Under the pieces are notes generated by a model. It ran no database searches. It was not told where the DNA came from and saw only the letters and a list, made by a program, of their open reading frames with translations. A stretch of DNA of 64,000 bases, from the NCBI RefSeq assembly GCF_019649055.1, contig NW_026570257.1:372001-436000 (forward strand), in the 5' to 3' direction. This DNA comes from Paramacrobiotus metropolitanus (taxonomy: Eukaryota; Tardigrada; Eutardigrada; Parachela; Macrobiotidae). The position numbers were made by a program, and so were the translations under genes. Positions 35,851 to 45,592 of the stretch are shown here, in pieces. How positions within the stretch are numbered: the first letter of the stretch is position 1; every line of letters starts with the position of its first letter.

Positions 35851-36725
35851 TTAAGATCCCTGTCATTCCCTCAGTTTTTTAGCTTTTGCACTCGATAACG
35901 GCGTACTCTCATACACGCCGTGACACGGAAGTTTCCTCTCCTTCAGTGGAGACCTCAGTCCACCAGCGATAGCCAGCAACGAACAGCAGAAGTAGGAGAA
36001 TCCTCCCACAGAACCGAAGCACGGAGCGTCGCTGGTTCGGAAGGCACGCGGCCGCCAGCAAGGAGAAGAACCGAGGATCGCGTAAACCAGCGGTAGGCCA
36101 ACAATCCTCAGCTTATAGGATTATTTCCTATCTCTTCTTTCTGAAATTATCAGACCAATTTCTATTTCATAAGTGAAGCGATTGCTTTTGAAAACGGGGA
36201 AGAAGACGATCGATCGATCGTTTCGTTATCAATACAGATACTCTTTAATGAAAATGAAGAAGGTTTTAGTTGTTGTAGTGGACGGCAGCGTCGTCAGAGT
36301 TATCGTGACCGATATCCAGACAGTCTATCTAGACGATATCCTATAGTAGAAGAAGGAACGATCGTTCCACATTGAGATTGTTATTCAATTATTCGTGTTA
36401 TTCCACAGTGGAAGTATGTTCGTAACGGAGCGATGGCTCAACGGAACGGATTTCCCCGATTCTGTCTGAAAGTTATGTCAAGGAACTAGTTGATCCCTAT
36501 CAGCGATAGCCGTTCTTTTGTGTAAGCATCGCCGCAGAGCAGCTCAATAGAATTGCGTGGAGTAGGCCATTCATAGCCGCCTAGGCCAATTTTCAAAAAT
36601 CGCACCAAGTGTAAGCTGCAAAGCAGCAATGGAAAGCCTTTAAAATTAGCCTTGAGTTCGAATACGACTATTACCGTTTGGCATTCATAGGCCTCGATGA
36701 AAATAATACCGTAATTAACGGCATA
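35851..36725 (+). other. Untranslated leader of the LTR element
   Basis: About 875 nt between the primer-binding site and the first in-frame ATG of gag, with no long ORF. It includes a GATCGATCGATCG run near 36208. A leader this long would be expected to hold packaging signals and a 5' splice donor; AAGTATGT near 36414 is one possible donor but is unproven. Confidence 0.5.
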
Positions 36726-38870
36726 ATGCCCGTAAATCGTTCACCAGTAAGGAAACAACCAGCTATTGATCGGTTGAAACAGGGCGTAGAAGACGTCTTA
36801 AAATCGGCTAGCAAAGTGCTGAAAGGAATTACCGACGATCCAGCAAAGGCTGGTACGAGTGGCGTGGCACAGCCGGACAAAGTCACTCGCAGTAAAACAA
36901 ATCAGTTGAAGGAGGCAGGTGTGGAAATTACCCACAAAGTCCTCCAAGATAAAACCCGTAAACCGCGTAAAGCGACCGTAATGGATCAAGGAGATAATCT
37001 CCTCGATACACCAGTAATGGAGCCGCCTGATCAGTTGTTTTTCAGGCCGCTAACGCCAGACAAAGTTAGACAAGTTAATCTCGATAATCGGGAAGAGGAA
37101 CGCGCGCCCGCGCCAGAACGGTCTGAAAGTACTACAGAATCAACGGCCACAACGGGGTCGTTTTCTCAAGTAAGCGAGAGTGAACTTAACAAGTCCGCAA
37201 CGGCGGATGAAGAAGAGGAACCTGTGACAGTGATACCGACTACCTTGCGTAAAACGCAATCGTATACAGCCAACTTGAACGAATTGTTAAATTCTGCGGC
37301 TAAGCCGGCAACAGGTTCCACTATTGTGGAACTGAAACAAGCGACCGAAACTATTTCGGCAAATCAAGTAGCAATTAAAGATTTGCAAAGAAAATTGGAA
37401 GTAGCTGAGGACGAAGTCCAACATCATAAGAACCAGTACAAACACGCACATAGTTCTTTTAAGAACATGGAAAAGATCGTATTGGGCTTACGAGCCTTAA
37501 TAGGTGAGAAAGATGCGGCGATTGCCGGATTGAAAGAAAAAGCAGATGAATTATGCAGTAAGAATGCCGATCTAAACCAGCAATTAGCTGAAAAAGATAT
37601 AGCCTTGGATCAGACCTGGAAGGAACACCAAAGGATGAAAACTGATAATTTTCACCAAAAAGGGGAAATTTCCCATCTCCAGTCTATGTTGCACGAGAGC
37701 CAGACCGAACATAGATCCCTAATTAGGAAATTTAATTCACTAGCAAAAGACTACCGAGTATTATATGACCGGCAAATGAACCCGGAAGCCGTGGAATACG
37801 GCGAGCGACCGCTCAGCAGGGCATATGCCGCCAATACTGAAGCAGAATCATCCCGTGTCCAGCATACACCCTCGGCAATGAACGAGAATAGTTCCCGGAA
37901 AATGCCGAGTACTGACAAACAGCAGTTTATCCGCAGTATTTTGCGGGAGGAGATTCAGCGAGCAGGCATCGGACAAAGCAGGACCGTAAGTCCTGTGAGA
38001 AAATCGGATTTGGCTGAAGTGATGCGACAGCCCGTACCGCGTCCCAGCTACAATGGTAGCAAGGAGGACATCGATAGTTTCATAATAAAATTTGATCACG
38101 CAGCCACCGCAAATCGGTGGACTACAGATGAAAGGAAAATTACGGAATTGGCATACTGCCTTAAAGATAAAGCCATTGTATGGTACAATGGGCTGATTAC
38201 TTCCAACGCTGCACCCACCACGTATCGTGAGTGGAAACAGCAATTAATCGCCCGATTTGGCGATTCAAAACGTTCTGTTAATGCGTTAGCAGAGCTAACA
38301 AACCGTAATTACCGACCTGGCCAGGAAACCCTGGAGAGTTACTACCAGGCCATGATGACTCTGCGCGATCGCGCTGGGTTTGAAGGTACACCGGAACAAT
38401 TCGTATCGTTCCTAATGCGTGGGTTGAAATCGCATGAAAAACTCGATGACAAAATGGAAGTTATGCGACCGGATACTCCCGAGAGATTTCTCGAAATACT
38501 GCGATATTTGTCATCGAATAATCCGGAAAAATATGTTATTCCGATCAGTAACGTCCGACGTAAACAAGAGAGAGATACCGATGTAGTCACTGTGCGAACA
38601 GCACAAGTACAACCGAAGTCATACGCGGCAGCAGCAGCCAGCCCGCCGCGGCCAAGTAGTAAAAACAATGGAAAACCGAGTTACGGTAATCGTAACAATA
38701 ATAATAATAATATTCGTAGTAATATCAGCAAAGCTGAGAGTAACGACAGCCGAATTAACCAGGACGATAATCGCGCACCGTATCGTAAGGAACAATGGGC
38801 AAACAACATTAACAGAATACAGGAAGTGACCGATCGGTCACCGGGCCTTGCAGAAAACCTTGCGTGGTAA
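36726..38870 (+). CDS. Gag (capsid) of the 14.65-kb LTR element
   Basis: 714 aa from the first in-frame ATG (36726); the frame is open further up but without ATG. The N-terminal ~210 residues are charged and low-complexity. A long coiled coil follows at about 215-345 (NQVAIKDLQRKLEVAEDEVQ region). The retrotransposon Gag/capsid domain lies at about 440-630, with YNGSKEDIDSFIIKFD, IVWYNGL, FGDSKR and LESYYQ, the usual order for Ty3-type capsids. The C-terminus is Asn/Arg-rich with a run of AAT codons. There is no zinc knuckle in this frame; it is encoded in the overlapping next frame. Confidence 0.85.
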   Translation: MPVNRSPVRKQPAIDRLKQGVEDVLKSASKVLKGITDDPAKAGTSGVAQPDKVTRSKTNQLKEAGVEITHKVLQDKTRKPRKATVMDQGDNLLDTPVMEPPDQLFFRPLTPDKVRQVNLDNREEERAPAPERSESTTESTATTGSFSQVSESELNKSATADEEEEPVTVIPTTLRKTQSYTANLNELLNSAAKPATGSTIVELKQATETISANQVAIKDLQRKLEVAEDEVQHHKNQYKHAHSSFKNMEKIVLGLRALIGEKDAAIAGLKEKADELCSKNADLNQQLAEKDIALDQTWKEHQRMKTDNFHQKGEISHLQSMLHESQTEHRSLIRKFNSLAKDYRVLYDRQMNPEAVEYGERPLSRAYAANTEAESSRVQHTPSAMNENSSRKMPSTDKQQFIRSILREEIQRAGIGQSRTVSPVRKSDLAEVMRQPVPRPSYNGSKEDIDSFIIKFDHAATANRWTTDERKITELAYCLKDKAIVWYNGLITSNAAPTTYREWKQQLIARFGDSKRSVNALAELTNRNYRPGQETLESYYQAMMTLRDRAGFEGTPEQFVSFLMRGLKSHEKLDDKMEVMRPDTPERFLEILRYLSSNNPEKYVIPISNVRRKQERDTDVVTVRTAQVQPKSYAAAAASPPRPSSKNNGKPSYGNRNNNNNNIRSNISKAESNDSRINQDDNRAPYRKEQWANNINRIQEVTDRSPGLAENLAW

Positions 38871-39201
38871 TAGAGTGGTGAAGTACTGCCAGCACTGTGA
38901 TTTGTGCGGGCATTACTTCCGAGAGTGCCAGTTCCGCGATAAGCCGCGATGCGAGAATCCTACATATCTCGCTTATCACGATCCAGAGACTGGAAATCGG
39001 CGATATGCCGCCGATTTCTATCAGCGCCGTAGTGGCAGTCAGTCGGGAAGCGAACCTAATTCGCCGGCTAGACAGAGAAGTAATTCCCGGCAAAGTATCG
39101 GCCCGGCGGAAGATCGGATACGTCCGACTCCAGGATCACCGTTACCGGATAATAATCCGTTTTCGGGTTTGGCTGATCAGGAAAACGAGGAAGGGCGGTA
39201 A
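38830..39201 (+). CDS. Nucleocapsid-like zinc-knuckle frame between gag and pol
   Basis: This frame is +1 to gag and overlaps it by about 40 nt; no ATG starts it. It encodes CQHCDLCGHYFREC, an exact CX2CX4HX4C zinc knuckle, then a Ser/Arg/Pro-rich tail. The knuckle normally ends Gag, so this piece is most simply reached by frameshifting from gag; splicing or a sequence error are alternatives. It ends in TAA at 39199-39201 and overlaps the pol frame by about 20 nt. Confidence 0.7.
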   Translation, partial: PIGHRALQKTLRGNRVVKYCQHCDLCGHYFRECQFRDKPRCENPTYLAYHDPETGNRRYAADFYQRRSGSQSGSEPNSPARQRSNSRQSIGPAEDRIRPTPGSPLPDNNPFSGLADQENEEGR

Positions 39202-41897
39202 ATTCCGGCTTTACCGACCCGATTCCGCCCAAACCGCCGGACAAAATCGAAACAGTTACAATCAACGGATTGCGCATCGTTGAACCCGATGAATCATCGG
39301 ATAGTAGCAATGCTACTATTAACTTTTGTATTGCTGTAATCAATTACACTGAACCTAGACGCGCATATCCACTAATGTTGAATGCAACTATAAACGGGCG
39401 CGAAGCTCCAGTAATGATAGACACAGGAGCAGAAACATCGTTAATCTCTAGCGAATTTGCTACAGAAATATGCGCTGCGAAAATTCCTCTAACTAAGTCT
39501 CTGCATATTCGCGGTATTGGCGGGGTGCGCGGCTTTTTGGTAACGCATTACTGCCGGATAATTATTAAAATACGCGACTTTGAAGCCATCCATTCGGTTT
39601 ATATTAAACCGACGACCGACGAAATTAAAGTCTTGCTAGGTCAGGACTTCCTGCAGCATGCTTTCTATGCAGTACGGAACAATAAATTGCGTTATTTGGA
39701 GTATCAACCGGATGGAAAACCAGGCCCGCTAATAATAAGTGAATCGGTGTCGCCTGTTATTCAGACGATAAACACCGTAGTGGAAGAAGTCTTCCCGATA
39801 CCCGTGGCAACGGGAGAAATTACTGGTGAACCAGTAGAATCGGCACGAGAGGCCGTACAAGAAGAAACCGTACCAATAGGGAGCGAAGTCTTCCCGATAC
39901 CCGTGGCAAATGCCACAATAAACAAATCAGAAGAGTATATTAACCGTAAGTCGGTGCTAAAAAAATCACCAAGAATCAGGCTAGTAGCGAAAGCTACCTT
40001 TCGGCGCCTTTGGGCAGAGTACAGAGTACTCGTAAAAGAAATACAGGAATTAATTAAGGCTAAAGAGGATGGTACAAATATAATGTACCTGTTTATGGAT
40101 GATGAAATACCGGTACCCGGTATCGACTCTGCGAAAGCAGGAGAAATCGTAGCTAATCTTGCGAAGCAATACAAAGCGGAATATAACGCGTTAGAAGAGA
40201 AACAGAAATATCTGAACGAAATATTTAAATATCTTAAATTACCACTACCGTACGTACTATGGACACCTTTGCGCGTATTGGCGCAATTAGAACGGCGTAA
40301 GCTACCAGTATTGCCTTACCAGTTGAACGAGTGTAAACCGCTCAACAATTACGCTAATGAATCGGTTGTAAAAACCGTAGCGAACCATAATCGGTCAGTC
40401 AGTTTTGCGCCAATGGCGCGGGTAGTTGAATTTTTAAAAGACGATCCGTCTATCGTAGTGAGGAATACTCTCGATACTGCCGCTACTAACGAAACTAATA
40501 ATAATAATTTAATTAATCAAGCTAGCATCGAAGTAGTACCGGATTCTAATAATTTAATTATCGTAAATGCAGAGTTGGTAGGGCCCACTGATTCTGCCGA
40601 GATCACTAATGAATCTCCGACTTGGGAATTTTCCCAGTCTCCGAACATTAACCCTTCTTACCGCGGTACACGCGCTAAGCCTATCAAAGTTTTCGCCGGC
40701 GATAAACTACTAATTAATCCGGGTACTAATTGGGCGACAGTAAATGTCCAATTCGATGCAGATGAGCAGTTCGATACCGACAAGTTTTTATTCCTTCCTA
40801 GTCCGCACCTGTATATGGAGCGGCGGATAAAACCGATGGAAGGAGTGGTTAAACCACTGAATAATAAATTTGACATGGTATTCGTTAACTTTCAAAACCA
40901 GCGGCAGTCGATTGAAAAAGGCCAATTTATTGGCTATTTGGAACCGTATGAGGAAATACCTGACGTAAATATACAAGTTAATGCCGCAATGTTGGCCGAA
41001 ATGACCCCGGAAGAGCAGGAAACAGTCAAAAAAGCGGTTGATGAATTAAAAATAAATCCAGAATTAACCGTACAAGAAATTAGAGAAATTAAGGAGATAT
41101 TTCTCGAATATCCCGGTTTATTCGCGACGAAAACCCGTCCGTTCGGCGACGTACAAATCGTGAAGCACCAAATCGATACCGGTGATATTGCACCGATAAA
41201 GTGCAAACCGCATAGAACTTCGTGGCGAGGCCGCGAAATTATTCAAGAACACGTTAACGAAATGCTGGAGAAAGGGATAATTCGGAAATCGAATTCTCCC
41301 TGGTGTTTTCCCGTAGTACTAGCTAGTGAAAAGAATCCCGATGGAACCATCGGTACGCGATTTTGCGTGAATTATATTAAATTAAACGACGCTACGAAAA
41401 AGAACAATTACCCTCTCCCAAATCCGGACGAATTATTGCAGGCAGTAGCTGACAATAAGTATTATTGTGGCTTTGACTGCAATGCAGGATTTTGGCAAGT
41501 GCAAATGCACGAAGACTCCATCGAAAAAACTGCGTTTATTACGCAGGATGGACTTTACGAATTTTTAAGGATGCCGTTTGGTGTCTGTAATGGCCCTGCA
41601 ACGTTTCAGGAAGCCATGAATAGGACGTTAGCAGACGTCCACTGCGAAAATATTTTCGCTTATTTGGATGATATCATTGCCGTCGCTAAAGACTTCGCAG
41701 ATCTCAAACGTAAAATACGTTTAATGTGTGAGTGCCTTTTAAAGGCTGGTTTTACATTGAAACCGAGCAAGTGCCATATTGGCGAAACGGAGTTACATTT
41801 CCTTGGACATATTGTGTCCAAGGATGGAATAAAACGGATCCCGATAAAATATCGGCAATTGAGAAGTATCCGAAACCAGAGAGTGAAAAGGATTTGA
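39177..41897 (+). CDS. Protease and reverse transcriptase part of pol
   Basis: The frame is open from 39177, -1 to the zinc-knuckle frame, with no early ATG, so expression by frameshift is likely. The aspartic protease motif DTGAETSL begins at 39420, with the second-half motif VLLGQDFL about 70 residues later. A ~420-residue spacer leads to RT: KGIIRKSNSPW, RFCVNY, FDCNAGFWQV, RMPFGVCNGPATFQ and the catalytic YLDD at 41661-41672. Homology to RT continues only to about 41830; the last ~22 codons of this frame are out-of-frame extension, with the true continuation in the next frame (see the break finding). Confidence 0.88.
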   Translation, partial: SGKRGRAVNSGFTDPIPPKPPDKIETVTINGLRIVEPDESSDSSNATINFCIAVINYTEPRRAYPLMLNATINGREAPVMIDTGAETSLISSEFATEICAAKIPLTKSLHIRGIGGVRGFLVTHYCRIIIKIRDFEAIHSVYIKPTTDEIKVLLGQDFLQHAFYAVRNNKLRYLEYQPDGKPGPLIISESVSPVIQTINTVVEEVFPIPVATGEITGEPVESAREAVQEETVPIGSEVFPIPVANATINKSEEYINRKSVLKKSPRIRLVAKATFRRLWAEYRVLVKEIQELIKAKEDGTNIMYLFMDDEIPVPGIDSAKAGEIVANLAKQYKAEYNALEEKQKYLNEIFKYLKLPLPYVLWTPLRVLAQLERRKLPVLPYQLNECKPLNNYANESVVKTVANHNRSVSFAPMARVVEFLKDDPSIVVRNTLDTAATNETNNNNLINQASIEVVPDSNNLIIVNAELVGPTDSAEITNESPTWEFSQSPNINPSYRGTRAKPIKVFAGDKLLINPGTNWATVNVQFDADEQFDTDKFLFLPSPHLYMERRIKPMEGVVKPLNNKFDMVFVNFQNQRQSIEKGQFIGYLEPYEEIPDVNIQVNAAMLAEMTPEEQETVKKAVDELKINPELTVQEIREIKEIFLEYPGLFATKTRPFGDVQIVKHQIDTGDIAPIKCKPHRTSWRGREIIQEHVNEMLEKGIIRKSNSPWCFPVVLASEKNPDGTIGTRFCVNYIKLNDATKKNNYPLPNPDELLQAVADNKYYCGFDCNAGFWQVQMHEDSIEKTAFITQDGLYEFLRMPFGVCNGPATFQEAMNRTLADVHCENIFAYLDDIIAVAKDFADLKRKIRLMCECLLKAGFTLKPSKCHIGETELHFLGHIVSKDGIKRIPIKYRQLRSIRNQRVKRI

Positions 41898-44206
41898 GAT
41901 CCTTCTTAGGACTTTGTAACTATTACCGTAAATTTGTCAAAGACTTTGCCGGTAGAACGCGCCGTTTATACGGGTTGTTAAAAGGAGAAATAGACGTAAA
42001 AGCGAACTGGTCTAATGACCACGATAGTGAATTTACTGATTTAAAATCGGCATTAATTAATGCACCAGTACTGGCAAAATTTGATCCAAGTAAACCGACC
42101 GTAATTGAATGCGATGCATCCACAATAGGAATTGGTGCGATATTGCACCAGGACGGTCACCCGATTATTTACGCGAGCAAATTGCTCACAGACGCTGAGA
42201 AAAAGTATCCGATTACGGAACTAGAGTGCATGGCAGTAGTCTTTGCGTGTCGGAAATTTCGACACTTTATTGAGTACTCGCATTTCTCAGTACAGACCGA
42301 CCATCAAGCTTTAACAAATTTATTGCGATCGGTTTCCCGTAAAGAAGGATTAAATGGCCGTTTAACGCGCTGGGCACTCCAGCTAAGTAGTCATAAAATG
42401 ACCATACTATACAGACCAGGAAAACAGTGCGATAACGCCGATGCGTTAAGTAGACATCCAGTGGGAGAAGCCACTGAATGCCCAGACGATGACTGGGACG
42501 AGTTTAAAGACTCGAAATTTAGCACTCCGTCCATTCGTGTAGTGACGATTAAGGATGGAGCTGAGCACGAAGAAGAAGAAGACAACTTCAAGTTCTACAA
42601 GATAGAACAAGAGAAAGACCCGAACATCGAGCGCATAATTCATGCACTAGAAGGACGCGTAGAAAGCGTTCATTTGCTTAAACGCCCCGGTTATTCCGGT
42701 TATGAATTGTGGAACGGAGTATTGTATAAAATATCGGAAAAAGACGGTCGTATTAACCGTCGATTTGTTGTACCAAAGCACATGCGCGTGGATATCATGC
42801 ATGCAATGCATGATGCACCAGCCAGCGGTCATCTAGGCCGCGCCAAAACTTATCAGGCGATCGCCTTGCGGTACTTCTGGGAGAATATGGTCTCTCAGAT
42901 TATCAAGTATGTAGATCATTGTTTTGCATGCCAACATCGCAAGACACTGCGCAAAGCGCCACCAGGCAAGCTACAGCAGATTGCTATCGGCGAGCCGTGG
43001 TTTAGAATGCAAGTGGATTTGAAAGGGCCATTGCCCAAAACAACACGGGGAAATACCTATATCGCCGTGGCGATAGATGAACTTACGAAATTCGTAATTG
43101 CAAAACCAATACCCGACGCAAAGGCGGAAACTGTCGCTAATTTTCTGATTTACGACGTGTTCCTGCCGTATGGAACACCACAGATTTTGAATACCGATAG
43201 AGGAACACATTTCCATAATTATTTATTGGAAGCAATAAACAAACGTTTAAGGATACAGCACCATTTCGGTGCTGCATATCACCCGATCGGGCGCGGACTT
43301 GTCGAACGACAAATGCAGACAATAGCCGATTCACTCGCGATGTATGCCAGTGATGGCCGGGAGCGCAATTGGGACAAAGTCCTGCCGTTTGTTATTGCCG
43401 GAAAAAATCGTGTAGCAAATAAAACGACAAATCTGTCGCCATATTTTATGTTGTACGGTAGAGAGCAGGTTATTCCTGCAGATACAGAGACAAAGACCAA
43501 TTTGCCGACAGATCATGCGACAATTCGCGAATACATGGAGGAACTGCGCTACAATCTGAATCGCGCCCACGATATAGCTGAGTTGCATATTCGCAACGAA
43601 TTCGAGAAAAATGCCGAGCGTTTCGACAAGGGTCGATCGGAGGATAATTATAACATTGGGGATCTTGTGATCCTTAAAACAGAAAAGAAGAAGGGAGAGA
43701 CGGAATCGTTTCGCCGTCGGTTCGAAATCGAGCCATGGGAAATCATTGGATTCCCATACACGAATGCTGTGGAGTTGAAACGGATAAATTCTGATAAATC
43801 AGAAGAAATACGAATAGTCAATTGCGAACGCATAAAGCCGTACAGGACAACAGAGGATGACCGGAAAAATGAAACCCTATTAATTGGGGATTTATTGGAG
43901 AACAACAACCTTAGTGAACTTCCTGACAAACAGGATTTACGAGCAGCCGCAGATAATTCTGCCAATAATTTCCCCGCTACCGATGTGGTCCGTACCTCCG
44001 CAGATAATTCTGCAGATAATTCCCCTGTAATTGATACAGAGGAATGGGAAACAGTAGACGATGGTGATAATGATATTCAGCGCAATCGCGCTAATGAATC
44101 GGTACCAAAAAAACGATTTATGTTGAAATTGCGCAAAAGCGCTAATGGATACACAAGAGTTAACCGTGTAATCATTGAACTACCGTACAAAGTACGTAAA
44201 GAATAA
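41831..44206 (+). CDS. RT thumb, RNase H and integrase part of pol
   Basis: This is the -1 frame relative to the RT frame; recognisable homology starts near 41831 (DPDKISAI, FLGLCNYYRKF). RNase H follows (ECDASTIGIGAILHQ, ITELECMAVVFACRKFRHF, TDHQAL, DALSRHP). Integrase has an H2C2 zinc-binding N-terminus (GHLGRAKTY, CFACQHRK), a catalytic D-D-E core (VDLKGP, NTDRG, GLVERQMQ) and a basic C-terminus with a GPY/F-like FEIEPWEIIGFPY. About 100 Ser/Asn/Asp-rich residues with a repeated ADNSA word follow. No chromodomain. Confidence 0.87.
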   Translation, partial: KTDPDKISAIEKYPKPESEKDLRSFLGLCNYYRKFVKDFAGRTRRLYGLLKGEIDVKANWSNDHDSEFTDLKSALINAPVLAKFDPSKPTVIECDASTIGIGAILHQDGHPIIYASKLLTDAEKKYPITELECMAVVFACRKFRHFIEYSHFSVQTDHQALTNLLRSVSRKEGLNGRLTRWALQLSSHKMTILYRPGKQCDNADALSRHPVGEATECPDDDWDEFKDSKFSTPSIRVVTIKDGAEHEEEEDNFKFYKIEQEKDPNIERIIHALEGRVESVHLLKRPGYSGYELWNGVLYKISEKDGRINRRFVVPKHMRVDIMHAMHDAPASGHLGRAKTYQAIALRYFWENMVSQIIKYVDHCFACQHRKTLRKAPPGKLQQIAIGEPWFRMQVDLKGPLPKTTRGNTYIAVAIDELTKFVIAKPIPDAKAETVANFLIYDVFLPYGTPQILNTDRGTHFHNYLLEAINKRLRIQHHFGAAYHPIGRGLVERQMQTIADSLAMYASDGRERNWDKVLPFVIAGKNRVANKTTNLSPYFMLYGREQVIPADTETKTNLPTDHATIREYMEELRYNLNRAHDIAELHIRNEFEKNAERFDKGRSEDNYNIGDLVILKTEKKKGETESFRRRFEIEPWEIIGFPYTNAVELKRINSDKSEEIRIVNCERIKPYRTTEDDRKNETLLIGDLLENNNLSELPDKQDLRAAADNSANNFPATDVVRTSADNSADNSPVIDTEEWETVDDGDNDIQRNRANESVPKKRFMLKLRKSANGYTRVNRVIIELPYKVRKE

Positions 44207-44318
44207 GATGATAAATTAAAACGATCGTTTCCATTGAAACACGATAGGAAAGCGAAGCTGATCAAAATACCGTATAAAAAAAAATCCACAATTAAATTGT
44301 GTATTTTTTCCATTGCAG

Positions 44319-45592
44319 ATATTTCCGCAATGGACAGCAATCAGCGACCGGTTGGCAGAGGTAATCCTCGATTCTTCGCCCCACCCGTAGCGGGAAATCA
44401 AGCGTATCGTCCGACGCAGCGATTTGCTGCCCCGAATGTCCAGAACATTCAGAACACCGGTAATTTGCCCAATGTGGCACCAGAAGTAATTCCAGTGACT
44501 ATGTCACGTAGTACGCAAACTGATCCAGTAATAGTGGCATCATATGCCGAATATGAACTACTGTTGCGTAGTAATCGGGAACGCGACTTGGCATCATATA
44601 GACACTCGTTAGCAGCGACTGCTGCCCAACCAGAGGAAATAGCCGCAGTTGATCAACTGCATATTACTCCGCCAGCAGAAAGAGTGGCAAAGGCCATGAT
44701 AGCGCGTGCAAAGGCACAGAGTGACGCGGCGGAAGCCTCAAAGGAAGTTGAAGAGGTACCATACGAATCAACTGTAAAGAAACCTATTAAATCACCTGCA
44801 AAAGCAGGAGTAGAAACAGCGTTAAAGATAAAGCCTAAACGGAGTAAATCACCGAAACCACCGGCAGACGCTAACGAGCGATTAGCAAAGCTGATCGCCG
44901 ACCATGAGCAGCAAGAGGCCAGAGATAGGCAGCGTTGGGGACAATCCTTTATAATGGAAGGTCCGTTTGCCCCGACGAAAACAGACGCCCCTAATGGGAA
45001 GGAATTACGAGTAGTTACGATACCGCAGCATGTGTATAATACACCACAAGTTATAACGCAAATACGGCCACAGTTGCAAGTGCAACCGCCCCCGGCGTTT
45101 TGGAAGGAGACTGGCTTAAAGCCAGCTGTAATCAGATTCCCTACTCCGATGGGAGTGTTACAAGCACCGGTCGAACACCAGCAAATGGCTGGAACTCTTA
45201 AACGGGGTCCGAACCCGGTACGAATTAAGGAAGAACTGAGCTACATCATCCCGATATTAACGGGATCGCGAACGCCGTCGCCAGCCGTTAGTGTTAGTGC
45301 GATATCCAGTAAGACGCGCCCTTATCGCGTGCAAAGCACGCCCTCACCAGTAGAGGAGGACAAAAAGCGTAAACTGGTAGAAAACAGAGAGGAGATTACT
45401 CGAAGGGTAGTCCAAGTCAGGGAAAAGCTGAGACATCAGCCATCGTCGTCTGATGACGATGAACAACCGCAGCTTGTCATAGACGAGCAATGTAGCGATA
45501 TTGCCCAAAAAGGTAGCGAAGGAGACCCGATAAGAGTTTCTAGTGAGTCCAATGGACGGAATAATTCTCCGGAAATTCCGGAACGAACGTGA
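44319..45592 (+). CDS. ORF4 of the LTR element: basic, Pro-rich protein of unknown function
   Basis: The likely start is the ATG at 44330, 11 nt after a strong 3' splice-site-like sequence (TATTTTTTCCATTGCAG ending 44318), giving 420 aa. I recognise no fold. It has a Gly/Pro/Arg-rich N-terminus, a dynein-LC8-type word RSTQTDP at residues 60-66, an Ala-rich helix, Lys/Ser/Pro runs (KKPIKSPAK, KPKRSKSPKPP) like linker-histone tails or nuclear-localisation signals, and a Ser/Asp-rich end. No signal peptide or TM segment, so it is not an envelope protein. Its stop codon overlaps the start of the next open frame. Confidence 0.7.
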
